This document shows positions 34,433-43,360 of a stretch of DNA of 60,171 bases, piece by piece. The stretch is from Actinomycetota bacterium (GTDB lineage Bacteria; Actinomycetota; Geothermincolia; Geothermincolales; RBG-13-55-18). Positions within the stretch are counted from its first letter, which is position 1. Each line of letters begins with the position of its first letter. The notes under the pieces are model-generated. The model did no database searches. It saw only the letters and a list, made by a program, of their open reading frames with translations, and had not been told where the DNA came from. Location of the stretch: NCBI GenBank assembly GCA_016931915.1, contig JAFGDU010000134.1, positions 1-60,171 of the forward strand, written 5' to 3'. The position numbers and the translations under genes are program-made.

Positions 34433-35320
34433 ATGGCCGGTCTTCCCTCGCCTGGCTGGCTGAATAAGGGCGAATATCCCTTCCAGGCGCATTACTTCAA
34501 GACCTCGGCTGGAGAGATGCACTATGTGGACGAGGGAAGCGGAAAACCCATCGTCTTCGTACATGGTAATCCCTCGTGGTCTTTCCAGTTCAGGAAAGCC
34601 ATCTCGAGCCTGTCGCATGATCACAGGTGCATCGCTCCCGACCATATCGGCTTCGGTCTGTCGGACAAACCCGCAGGGTGGTCTTATCTGCCCGAGGACC
34701 ATGCCCATAACCTGGAAGGATTTCTCTAGTCGCTGCGGCTGCAAGGCATCACGCTGGTCGTCGGCGATTGGGGAGGGCCGATAGGTCTGTCGTACGCCAT
34801 CGCTCATCCCGAAAAAGTGAGCGGGCTGGTGATCACCAACACCTGGATGTGGCCGGTGAACAGGGACTGGTACTACATAGCCTTCAGCACCTTCATGGGC
34901 GGCCCGCTGGGCAGATGGCTGATCAGGAGGTACAACTTCTTCGCACGCGTGATGCTCAAGATGATCTTCGGCGACAGGAAAAAACTGTCGCCCGAGATAC
35001 ACCGTCATTATCTGAGCCCCCTGGGAGAACCCGCGCAGAGAGAGGGCTGCTGGACCTTACCCAAGCAGATCGTCGCTTCCTCCCCCTGGCTGGAGGGTCT
35101 TTGGAGCAAGCGGGACGTATTGCTGGATAAGGACGTCCTTCTGGCCTGGGGTATGAAGGACATCGCCTTCCGGGAAAAGGAGCTGAAACGCTGGATGGGG
35201 CTCTTCCCCGGGGCGCGGGTCATCCGCTTTGAGGATGCCGGCCATTTCATCTCCGAGGAAAAACCGGCCGAATTGACCTCCGAGATAGAAAGACTGCTCG
35301 ATACCCATTTGACGCCATGA
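34433..35320 (+). pseudogene. Haloalkane-dehalogenase-like alpha/beta hydrolase interrupted by an amber codon
   Basis: The frame reads through as a 295-residue alpha/beta hydrolase except for one TAG at 34727-34729 (codon 99); the sequence on both sides aligns without a shift. Hallmarks are VHGNPSWSF (halide-binding Asn and Trp region), VVGDWGGPIGLSY (nucleophile Asp), AWGMKDIAF (acid Asp) and DAGHFISEE (His). The start follows AAGGAGG by six bases. Everything else is intact, so this is a recent nonsense mutation, a base-call error, or a read-through case. It stands alone between mtnA and the repeat array. Confidence 0.85.
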
Positions 35321-36015
35321 ACGCACACACCTGCGTAGCCCTCAGCGAGAGAACCGGGTGTTTGGCAGGAGAAAAGGTAGCTAAGGGAATAGAAATAGAT
35401 CCGTACATATCCGACCGCTGGGGACATCAACCCACAACCGTATATATCCAACCGCTGGGGACATCAACCCACACCCGCGTATAGCCCAACAAATAAACCC
35501 ACCAGGCCCGGGACGTCGTAGTGTTTGGGCGGTGCTCCCATCTGTGCTACCACTAGCCCAGGAACTACTATGTCGGCTCGGATTCAGAAGAGGCAGCTAA
35601 GGGAATAGAACTAGATCCGTGTATATCCGACCGCTGGGGACATCAACCCACAACCGTATATATCCAGCCTTTGGGGGTATCAACCCACACCCGCGTATAG
35701 CCCAAAAATTAAACCCACCAGGCCCGGGACGTCGTAGTGTTTGGGCGGTGCTCCCATCTGTGCTACCACTAGCCCAGGGACTACTGGGTCGGTCGCAGCA
35801 GAAGCAGTTAAGGGAGTAGAAATGGATGCGTGTATATCCAACCGCTGGGGACATTAACCCACAACCGTGTATAGCCTATATAAAAACCCACTGCCCGAGA
35901 ACCGGGGATCGATCCGAAGCGACATTGGGAGCAGTCCAAACGACAGGAAGATACGCCCCGGATATGCAACCTGCGGACAGGAGCGAGGATCGTTATCCCC
36001 GGGCTCGGGTAATCC
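35321..36015. other. Intergenic region housing the repeat array
   Basis: These 695 bases contain no supported gene; they are filled by the tandem repeat array and about 110 bases of ordinary sequence before the 3' end of ahcY. Confidence 0.7.
35379..35905. repeat. Tandem array of a ~213-bp intergenic repeat
   Basis: Two full units (35379-35594, 216 bp; 35595-35805, 211 bp) and a partial third (35806 to about 35905). Each begins AGCTAAGGGAATAGAA, contains two 37-bp sub-repeats with ACCGCTGGGGACATCAACCC, then TATAGCCCAA...AAA, and a semi-palindromic block from CCACCAGGCCCGGGACGTCG to CTAGCCCAGGGACTACTGGG. The units differ by scattered substitutions. The palindromic block matches the copy at 13211-13310. 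No spacers and no open frame. Confidence 0.85.
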
Positions 36016-37272
36016 CTAAGTCCCCATGTCCCAACTGCAGAGGTACTTCTCCTGCTCCTTGGTGAGGCAGTCTATCTCCACCCCCATGCTGACGAGCTTG
36101 AGACGGGCTATCTCCTCGTCCAGTGCTATGGGCACGTCGTAGACCACCCGCTCCAGGTCGTGGTGGCATTCCTTCACGTATTCAACGACCAGGGCCTGGT
36201 TGGCGAAGGACATATCCATGACCGAGGCGGGATGGCCTTCGGCTGCGGCCAGGTTTACCAGCCTGCCGTCGGCAAGGAGATAGATCCTGCGCCCGTCCTT
36301 CATCAGAAACTCCTCCACGTTCTCCCGTACCCTGCGCCTGGACTTGGCCATCTTGTCCAGCGTGGGAATATCTATCTCCACATTGAAGTGGCCGGAATTG
36401 GCCAGGATGGCGCCGTCCTTCATCTTCCTGAAATGCTCGCCCCTGAGCACGTGGATATCACCGGTGACGGTTATGAAGAGGTCCCCCTTCTCCGCCGCGG
36501 TAACGCACCCCGATACCTCGAAGCCCTCCATCACCGCCTCCAGGGCCCGCAAGGGGTCCACCTCCACCACGACAACGTGGGCGCCGAGGCCCCTGGCTCG
36601 CGAGGCCACACCGCGGCCGCACATGCCGTAGCCGTAGACGACCACGCGCCTGCCCGCGAGCAGGACGTTGGTGGCGCGCAGTATGCCGTCCAGGGTGGAC
36701 TGGCCGGTGCCGAAACGGTTGTCGAAAAGGTGCTTAGTCTTGGCGTTGTTCACCGCGATCACCGGGTAGAGGAGCACGCCGTCATCGGCCATGGCCCGCA
36801 GGCGGATGACCCCGGTGGTCGTCTCCTCCGCCCCCGCCCAGACCTTCTCCGCCTGGTCCTTGCGCTTGGAGTGGAGGGTGGATATGAGGTCCGCCCCGTC
36901 GTCCATGGTCACCTGCGGCTTTATATCCAGCACGGAATCTATATGGGAATAATAGGTCTTGTTGTTCTCCCCGCGGATGGCGAAGACCGGTATCTTGTGG
37001 TGCTTGACCAGGGAGGCGGCCACGTCGTCCTGGGTGGAGAGGGGGTTGGAGGCGCACAGGGCTACCTTCGCCCCTCCCGCCTTGAGGGTGACCATCAGGT
37101 TGGCGGTCTCGGTGGTCACGTGCAGGCACGCCCCCACGCGCACCCCCCGCAGGGGCTTCTCGGAGGCGAAACGCTCCCGTATCTGGCGCAGCACGGGCAT
37201 GTCCCGCTCGGCCCACTCTATTCTCAGGCGCCCCTCGGATGCCAGGGCCAGGTCCTTTACGTCGTAATCCAT
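36016..37272 (-). CDS. ahcY: Adenosylhomocysteinase
   Basis: A 418-residue NAD-dependent enzyme that splits S-adenosylhomocysteine to adenosine and homocysteine after methyl transfers. Conserved elements: [31 protein letters not shown], the Rossmann motif [25 protein letters not shown] and [16 protein letters not shown]. It is the short form common in bacteria and archaea, lacking the roughly 40-residue insert. The start follows GAAGGAG. It lies just downstream of a GDP-mannose-dehydratase-type gene (31-base gap). Confidence 0.95.
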   Translation of the reverse strand: MDYDVKDLALASEGRLRIEWAERDMPVLRQIRERFASEKPLRGVRVGACLHVTTETANLMVTLKAGGAKVALCASNPLSTQDDVAASLVKHHKIPVFAIRGENNKTYYSHIDSVLDIKPQVTMDDGADLISTLHSKRKDQAEKVWAGAEETTTGVIRLRAMADDGVLLYPVIAVNNAKTKHLFDNRFGTGQSTLDGILRATNVLLAGRRVVVYGYGMCGRGVASRARGLGAHVVVVEVDPLRALEAVMEGFEVSGCVTAAEKGDLFITVTGDIHVLRGEHFRKMKDGAILANSGHFNVEIDIPTLDKMAKSRRRVRENVEEFLMKDGRRIYLLADGRLVNLAAAEGHPASVMDMSFANQALVVEYVKECHHDLERVVYDVPIALDEEIARLKLVSMGVEIDCLTKEQEKYLCSWDMGT

Positions 37273-37303
37273 ATCAAACTCCTTCTAGTCGTATCAAGCG
37301 AGG

Positions 37304-38260
37304 CTAGACGCGCTCGCGCCAGTAATCGAGGAGGTCCCTGACCGTCGTCTCGAAGGGTATCTCGGGCTTCCAGCCAGTGGCAAGGTTGAACTTGCCGTAG
37401 TCGCACAGCAGGAGCTCGACGTCTGAGGGGCGCATGCGCTCGGGCATCTGCCGCACTTCGATCTCGATATCGCTCATGGACAGGATAAGGTCGAGGAGCG
37501 CCTGGATGGTGATGGCCGTGCCGGAACCGAGGTTATATACCTCTCCGGGCTCACCTTTCTCCAGGCTGAGCCAGTAGCCGCGGACGATGTCCCGCACATC
37601 GCTGAAGTCCCGCCTGGCCTCGAGGTTTCCGACCTCGATAACCGGCTCCTTCTTGCCCTTCTCGATGAGGGCCACCTGGCGGGAGAAATTGCTGGTTACG
37701 AAGACCTGGCCACGCCGGGGGCCGGTATGGTTGAAGGCACGCGTGCGCACGGTGAAGATACCATAGCTCTGATTGTACTGGTAGGCCAGGTAATCCTGGG
37801 CTACCTTGCTCACCGCATATGGGGAGAGGGGCCGCAGAGGGTTGTCCTCCTTGATGGGCGCCTCGTGCTCGTAGACCAGGCCGTACTCCTCGCTGGAGCC
37901 CGCGACCTGTATGCGGGTGTCCATCCCCAGGTCGCGTATGGATTCCAGAAGGTTCAATTCCGAGAGAATGTTGGTGGTCAGGGTCTCCGCAGGGGCCTTC
38001 CAGGAGGTGGGGACAAAACTCTGCGCCGCCAGGTGAAAGATATAATCCGGCTTGACATCCTTGAGGGTGTTCTTTACCGCGACGTTGTCGCGCAGGTCGC
38101 AGTCGAGGAGGTGGACGCGGTCCTCGATGCCCTCGACGTTGTCCATGCGCGACCGCCAGCGTACGGTCCCAAAGACCTCGATGCCCTCCTCGTTGTCCAG
38201 TGCGTATTCCGCCAGGTGGCTGCCGACGAAGCCGGTGATGCCGGTTATCAGTATGCGCAA
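37304..38260 (-). CDS. GDP-mannose 4,6-dehydratase / GDP-deoxyhexose reductase-type SDR
   Basis: A 318-residue extended short-chain dehydrogenase. The NAD(P) motif is GITGFVGSHL, the active-site residues lie in SSEEYGLV and SPYAVSKVAQDYLAYQY (Tyr-x3-Lys), and TGPRRGQVFVTSNFSRQ is the substrate loop of the GMD/RMD family. Details such as the SSEEYG start resemble the 4-keto-reductase RMD as much as the dehydratase. Paralog of 39550-40509, so the pair may perform the two steps from GDP-mannose to GDP-rhamnose. TTG start. Confidence 0.85.
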   Translation of the reverse strand: MRILITGITGFVGSHLAEYALDNEEGIEVFGTVRWRSRMDNVEGIEDRVHLLDCDLRDNVAVKNTLKDVKPDYIFHLAAQSFVPTSWKAPAETLTTNILSELNLLESIRDLGMDTRIQVAGSSEEYGLVYEHEAPIKEDNPLRPLSPYAVSKVAQDYLAYQYNQSYGIFTVRTRAFNHTGPRRGQVFVTSNFSRQVALIEKGKKEPVIEVGNLEARRDFSDVRDIVRGYWLSLEKGEPGEVYNLGSGTAITIQALLDLILSMSDIEIEVRQMPERMRPSDVELLLCDYGKFNLATGWKPEIPFETTVRDLLDYWRERV

Positions 38261-38358
38261 GACATTCCTCCTCTTCCTGAGATCGCCGTCCCGATACTCG
38301 AGGCGCTCCTACTCCATCCGTCCATTATGCCGATTACTGCACCGCTTTTCCAGGGCCG

Positions 38359-39471
38359 TCAGAAATGCAGCGTGGAAGCAGGGATGTTCGCCCGCGGCCA
38401 GACTTTTATGCCGCATTTGAGGTCGTTCTCCTCCTCCACCACCACGCCTCCGCCCAGCACCGCCTGCTCGGAGATGTGGACCCTTTCCCCTACCCTCACT
38501 CCGGCGGCCAGGGCGCAGCGGCGCAGGACGCTCTCAGCTCCCACGCGGCATTCCGCGTGTAGAACCGCTCCCTCCAGGTGCGCTCCCTCGTCGATCTCGC
38601 AGCCGGGTCCCAGCACGCAGTTGCTGGAGACGGTGGCATGAGCGGCTATCCTGCAGCCGGGCCCTATGACCGTGGGTCCGAATATCGCGGCGTCGGGGGA
38701 GATCTCCGATCCCTCCTCCGCCCATACCGATGGCCTGATCATCTCCCCGCGGAAATCGAAGGGCATCATGCGGCGCAGGATATCGTAGTGCGCCTGCAGG
38801 TACTTGGCCGGCGTTCCTATGTCCATCCAGTAGGCCTCGCTGGGGAAGCCGTACATGGGGATACCGTCCTCCAGCATCCCCGGGAAGAGCTGGCGCTCGA
38901 AGGAGAAGCACTCCCCCTCCGGCACGCGCTCCAGCAGCTCGGGCTCCAGGACGTAGGTACCCGCGTTGATGAGGTCGGTTACCACCTGGTCCCAGCTGGG
39001 CTTCTCCAGGAACTCCGTGATCCTTCCCGTGCGGTCCAGCGGGACCAGCCCGTAAGCGGTGGGGTCCTCGACGCGCGTGAGGTACAGGGTGGCCTTGCCC
39101 CCTTTAGCGCGGTGGAAGTCGATGAGGCTCGCGAGGTCGATGTCGGTCAGCACGTCGCCGTTGAACACCAGGAAGGTGTCTGTGATGTGGCGCTCCACGT
39201 TCTTGACCGCGCCGCAGGTATCCAGCGGCTCGTCCTCCGTTACGCAGGTCAGCTTGACCCCCAGGCCGCCGCCGTCTCCGAAATAAGACGAGAAGACCTC
39301 GGGCTTGTAGGCCGTCGAGAGCACTATCTCCTTTATGCCGTGGCGACGGCAGAGTTCTATCTGGAATTCCAGGAAAGGCCTGTTCATCAGGGGCAGCATG
39401 GGCTTGGGAACCGTCAAGGTCAGGGGACGGAGGCGCGTTCCCTGCCCTCCGACCAGTATCACCGCCTGCAT
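38359..39471 (-). CDS. Mannose-1-phosphate guanylyltransferase-like nucleotidyltransferase
   Basis: A 370-residue enzyme: MQAVILVGGQGTRLRPLTLT with the nucleotide-binding signature, FLVFNGDVLTDIDLASL as metal site, and a left-handed beta-helix C-terminal domain (ISPDAAIFGPTVIGPG). The start at 39471 follows GGGAGG by seven bases. It lies between the two GMD-like genes, pointing to GDP-mannose supply for them. Paralog of 32048-33187. Confidence 0.9.
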   Translation of the reverse strand: MQAVILVGGQGTRLRPLTLTVPKPMLPLMNRPFLEFQIELCRRHGIKEIVLSTAYKPEVFSSYFGDGGGLGVKLTCVTEDEPLDTCGAVKNVERHITDTFLVFNGDVLTDIDLASLIDFHRAKGGKATLYLTRVEDPTAYGLVPLDRTGRITEFLEKPSWDQVVTDLINAGTYVLEPELLERVPEGECFSFERQLFPGMLEDGIPMYGFPSEAYWMDIGTPAKYLQAHYDILRRMMPFDFRGEMIRPSVWAEEGSEISPDAAIFGPTVIGPGCRIAAHATVSSNCVLGPGCEIDEGAHLEGAVLHAECRVGAESVLRRCALAAGVRVGERVHISEQAVLGGGVVVEEENDLKCGIKVWPRANIPASTLHF

Positions 39472-39549
39472 GTCTAGACCTCCCGTTTCCAATCAATCAG
39501 ATCCAGCGTTCCGGATTCCAGGTAATATTAGAATCCCCACAGTAAATTT

Positions 39550-40509
39550 TCAATCACGCGCCATCTCATCCCGCCACCAGTCAAGTACGTCCCTCAGGGT
39601 ATCTTCCAGGGGCCTGTCGGGCACCCAACCCACCAGCTCGCGCATCTTGCCGTTGTCTCCCCGCAACACCGGGATATCCGATTTGCGCAGCCTGGCGGGG
39701 TCAACCTCTACCTTGATGGGTGCATCGCTCAGGTCCAGGAGCAGGTCCAGGACCTCGGCAATGGAATGATCGCGCCCGCTGCAGACGTTGTATGCCTCGC
39801 CCGGCTTTCCCTCGCGTACGAGTTGCCAGTAAGCGCCCACCAGGTCCCGCACGTCGGAGAAGTCCCGCCTCGCCTCGAGGTTCCCCACCCGCATCACGGC
39901 TTCCCTGCTCCCCGCCTCCGCCTCGGCGATCTGGCGGGCGAAATCGGAGACTACGAAGTCGGGCGATTGCCCGGGCCCGATCATGTTGAAGGCCCTCGTC
40001 ACCACGGTCTCGATGCCATAAGCCTGGTAGGAGAAGACGGCGTGGAAATCCTGTATCACCTTGCTCAGCGCGTAAGGGCTCGCGGGCAGTAGTGGGTGGT
40101 CCTCCCTTATGGGCAGCCCTTCTTCTTTTACCTTGCCGTATTCCTCGGAGGAACAGGCCACGTGCACCCTCGCGTCGAGGCCCGCCTCGCGCAGGGCATC
40201 GAACAGGTTGACCTGGCCGTCCAAGGCTATTTCGTAGGTGAGGCCCGGGTCGTCCCAGGACCGTCGCACCGAGCTCTGCGCAGCGAGGTGAAAGACGAAA
40301 TCGGGGCGGAACCTGGCTACAAGGGAGAAGACCGAATCGCGGTCGAGGATGTCGCATACATCGAACCCGCAAGCATCCCAGGGGGCGGCCGTGCGCGGTG
40401 GCCGCATGTCCAGCCCCAGTACCTCTATCCCCTCTTGCTTCAGGAGGAACGACGCCAGGTGCCTCCCCACGAAACCGTCTGCGCCGGTGATGAGGACCCT
40501 GGCGGTCAT
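39550..40509 (-). CDS. GDP-mannose 4,6-dehydratase / reductase-type SDR, second copy
   Basis: A 319-residue paralog of 37304-38260. GADGFVGRHLASFL is the cofactor loop, the catalytic Tyr and Lys are in SPYALSKVIQDF, and NLEARRDFSDVRDLVGAYWQ is shared almost word for word with the other copy. The start at 40509 overlaps the stop of the glycosyltransferase gene (ATGA at 40506-40509). It acts on nucleotide sugars for the glycan made by this locus. Confidence 0.87.
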   Translation of the reverse strand: MTARVLITGADGFVGRHLASFLLKQEGIEVLGLDMRPPRTAAPWDACGFDVCDILDRDSVFSLVARFRPDFVFHLAAQSSVRRSWDDPGLTYEIALDGQVNLFDALREAGLDARVHVACSSEEYGKVKEEGLPIREDHPLLPASPYALSKVIQDFHAVFSYQAYGIETVVTRAFNMIGPGQSPDFVVSDFARQIAEAEAGSREAVMRVGNLEARRDFSDVRDLVGAYWQLVREGKPGEAYNVCSGRDHSIAEVLDLLLDLSDAPIKVEVDPARLRKSDIPVLRGDNGKMRELVGWVPDRPLEDTLRDVLDWWRDEMARD

Positions 40510-41366
40510 ATACCGCTCCTCTTGGCGATCATGTCCGCGATGAGCCCGAGTACGAGTATCTGCAGCCCGCCCAGGAGCAGGATCACGGTGCTGGGCGCTA
40601 TGTGCCAGCTGTAGCGGATGATATCCGAGATCATCTTGCCGAAGCCCGTGAGTAGCAGCAACAACCCCAGGGGGAGGAATATCTTCAGGGGGCTGAACCA
40701 GGTAACGGTACGGAAGATGGTCATGACGTAGCTGCCGGTGTCCCTTATGGGATGGAAGGTGGACTTGCCCTTGCGGGGGTAATAATCGATGGGCACGTAC
40801 CTGACCGGGTGGCCGTTGTTGAGAAAGGCAAGGGTGATGGTGCTCACCCATGAATGCCCGTGCGGGAGCATGTGCAGGTACGGCAGGGCGGTGTCCTTGC
40901 GGATGGCCCGCATGCCGGAGTTGAGGTCCGGGATCTTTGCCCCGCTGATGAACTCGGCCAGCTTGCGGATGAAGAACTTCGCCGGGACGCGCAGGACCTT
41001 CAACGTTCCCGCCTCTTTCCTGCGGGCGCCCACCACCATCTCGCAGTTATCCAATCCCTCGATCAGGCGCGGTATATCCTGCAGGGGATAGGTGCCATCA
41101 CCATCTGAGACGACCACGATATCGCCCTGGGCCTTCCTTATACCGGTGGTGCGCGATTGCCCGCCGCCCATGTTATAGGGGTGCTGTACCAATGTTACCT
41201 CGGGAAAGGATCGGACTATATCCGCGGTTCCGTCCTTCGATGCATCGTCGACGACGATTATCTCCCATTCATAAGAGGTGGCCTTCAGGGTATCGATGGC
41301 GGTGCGAAGGTCTTCACCTATCGCCTCCTGCTCGTTGTAGACCGGGATTACCAGGCTTATTTTCAA
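40506..41366 (-). CDS. Glycosyltransferase family 2, polyprenyl-phosphate type
   Basis: A 286-residue DPM1/ArnC-like enzyme. The GT-A domain opens LVIPVYNEQEAIGEDL, with IIVVDDASKDGTADI and VVVSDGDGTYPLQDIPRLIE carrying the Asp ligands. Two C-terminal membrane helices (about 225-280) anchor it. Such enzymes make dolichol- or undecaprenyl-phosphate sugars used by membrane transferases, such as the multi-pass ones in this locus. TTG start. Confidence 0.9.
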   Translation of the reverse strand: MKISLVIPVYNEQEAIGEDLRTAIDTLKATSYEWEIIVVDDASKDGTADIVRSFPEVTLVQHPYNMGGGQSRTTGIRKAQGDIVVVSDGDGTYPLQDIPRLIEGLDNCEMVVGARRKEAGTLKVLRVPAKFFIRKLAEFISGAKIPDLNSGMRAIRKDTALPYLHMLPHGHSWVSTITLAFLNNGHPVRYVPIDYYPRKGKSTFHPIRDTGSYVMTIFRTVTWFSPLKIFLPLGLLLLLTGFGKMISDIIRYSWHIAPSTVILLLGGLQILVLGLIADMIAKRSGI

Positions 41367-41602
41367 TATCCACCCCCGTAAACCATGCGATCCTCCCCGT
41401 TATCCTTACGCACAAGCACACTTACATATCATCCGATAATTCTATAGACTCCGGCATAATGAGGTCAAAGCATTTCTGGAGGCCGTTTGGACGATCCAAC
41501 TCCCGCACCCCGATCCGGGCCGGTTAAACGCTGGTTTCAACTGGACCAACCCCCATCGAGACCGCGCTGGTTTTCACATTATTAGGCCCGGGAGAGGTGA
41601 AT

Positions 41603-42982
41603 ATGGGAGATTGCGATTATAATATAGGGGAGAACACCTTCCGCTGGTTACAGCAAATCCGGGACAACGGTGGATGGACGTCGGTATCGTCGTTGCCAGG
41701 CGGCAAGGTGGGTGTTTACCGTGGCTGTAATGGGCATATAAGGTATAAGGGATCCAAAGGTGCCGGGAGCAGGATCATACGCGTATATTCCGGAGCGATG
41801 ATGAGCGGGAATAAAGCCACGTACGACGTGACCATGATCGGGACCCTCCCCCCATTGAAGGGGATCAGCCCGTACTGCGCGGAGCTCGCGCTACTGCTCA
41901 GCGAAAGGTTGAAGGTCGAATTCCTTGACTTCAAGAGGTTGTATCCCGAGAGGCTCTATCCCGGCAAGACCGAGGAGGAAGATCTTTATCCGGCGGAAAT
42001 AGGGAGCGACAATATCAAGCGCAGGAGGATACTCGACTTCTTCAACCCGTATACCTGGATGAAGGCAGGGTTGTCCCTGCGTGGACGCGTGGTGCACGCA
42101 CAATGGTGGACCGGGGTTTTATCTCCGATATTCCTCGTTGTCCTGTTTATAGCGAGAATGAGGGGGAAAAGGGTGATAATCACCGTCCATAACGTGGACC
42201 CACACGAGGGCGGGCTCCTTTACAACCTTTTGAACCGAAGCATTCTGCCTTTGGGGAACGAATTCATCGTCCATGGCGATGAAGGCCGGGAGAAGCTGGT
42301 GAAGAGAATCCGCACCACGAAGAAGGTGCATGTGGTGCCGCACCCACCCTTCAATTCCGCTCGGGACAGCAGCGGCGAAAACGTCGAGGTCGAGGCCGTA
42401 AGGGCACGATTGGGTGTTGCTGACGGGAACCCGTTGATCATCTTTTTCGGCAATATCCGCGGCTACAAGGGCCTGGACATACTGCTTAAAGCCCTGCCGA
42501 GGCTGATCAACATCTTTCCCGGCATGAGTTTGTTGATAGCCGGGCAGTTGTGGGGTGACTGGGACAGGTACCAGCGCATCATCGAGGACGGCAAAACCGG
42601 GGGGAGTATCATCACGCGACTCGAGCACCTGCCCTTCAGGGAGCTGAAAGAGTATATCGTGGCAAGCGACCTCGCTGTCTTCCCCTTCACTCACCTGGAT
42701 TCGGCAAGCGGCTCCGTGATGCTCGCCTGCTCTCTGGGAAAGACTATCGTGGCGAGCGAGATCGGCGATATGCGCGGCATGAAGGCCCCGGGGGTCTTTC
42801 TGGCCAAGCCGGGGTGCCCTGAATCCCTTGCCGAGGCTATCCTCGAGGCTTTGGAGCATAGCGGTGAAGACGGGTGGGAATATAACACCAGCTGTGAGGA
42901 TATACTGGGATCGAATACTCACGAGATCGCCGAAAAACACATCCGGGCTTACAATGGATCGGTCCTCTCAGGTACAAGATAA
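41603..42982 (+). CDS. Glycosyltransferase family 4-like
   Basis: A 459-residue protein. From about residue 67 it reads as a GT-B enzyme: ATYDVTMIGTLPPLKGISPY, an acceptor half with a hydrophobic SPIFLVVLFIARM patch, then IIFFGNIRGYKGLDILLKAL and FTHLDSASGSVMLACSLGK in the donor half. The first 66 residues match nothing I know. The ATG at 41603 has GGGAGAGG before it, but a pair of ATGs at 41798 and 41801 with GGAG upstream would give a normal GT start. It lies alone on the plus strand. Confidence 0.82.
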   Translation: MGDCDYNIGENTFRWLQQIRDNGGWTSVSSLPGGKVGVYRGCNGHIRYKGSKGAGSRIIRVYSGAMMSGNKATYDVTMIGTLPPLKGISPYCAELALLLSERLKVEFLDFKRLYPERLYPGKTEEEDLYPAEIGSDNIKRRRILDFFNPYTWMKAGLSLRGRVVHAQWWTGVLSPIFLVVLFIARMRGKRVIITVHNVDPHEGGLLYNLLNRSILPLGNEFIVHGDEGREKLVKRIRTTKKVHVVPHPPFNSARDSSGENVEVEAVRARLGVADGNPLIIFFGNIRGYKGLDILLKALPRLINIFPGMSLLIAGQLWGDWDRYQRIIEDGKTGGSIITRLEHLPFRELKEYIVASDLAVFPFTHLDSASGSVMLACSLGKTIVASEIGDMRGMKAPGVFLAKPGCPESLAEAILEALEHSGEDGWEYNTSCEDILGSNTHEIAEKHIRAYNGSVLSGTR

Positions 42983-43081
42983 CAACCCCCGGGTATCCGC
43001 GGCGCCGCGCCTCCCCCATCTCGAGTGGAAGCGGTAATGCCTGCGACGGTAGTGCACTATTGCTGGCCCGTCTATATACCC

Positions 43082-43360
43082 TCATTGCCCGGATGTCCGG
43101 GTTGCCAGAACCGCAAGGATGCCGATGAAGAGGACGCCCGCCGCGATAACGTAGAAGTTGTAGAAGTAGTATACGAAACCCGGTTTGAAGCCCTCACCGA
43201 TGAGCAGAAAGCAGAAGAGGGCCAGGGCAGCCGTGAAGATGTCCGTGCTGATGTCCGCGATGACCGTACGTATTCTGCCTCCGGTCGATCCGGGCTCTTT
43301 GTCTTCAGCCACGGATTCCGTGACGTTTTCTTCGCCGGCGGTTTCCTCGGTGTGTTTCAT
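43082..43360 (-). CDS. Small two-helix membrane protein
   Basis: A 92-residue protein with an acidic N-terminal tail of about 30 residues, then two membrane helices (about 39-56 and 66-86) and a short end. Not recognised. Its ATG overlaps the stop of the upstream 506-residue gene (ATGA at 43357-43360), so it is made with it and may be its membrane partner. Confidence 0.75.
   Translation of the reverse strand: MKHTEETAGEENVTESVAEDKEPGSTGGRIRTVIADISTDIFTAALALFCFLLIGEGFKPGFVYYFYNFYVIAAGVLFIGILAVLATRTSGQ

Noticed and set aside
35379..35905. CRISPR array
   Set aside because: Units of about 213 bp are contiguous and homologous along their full length, with no unique spacers and no cas genes.
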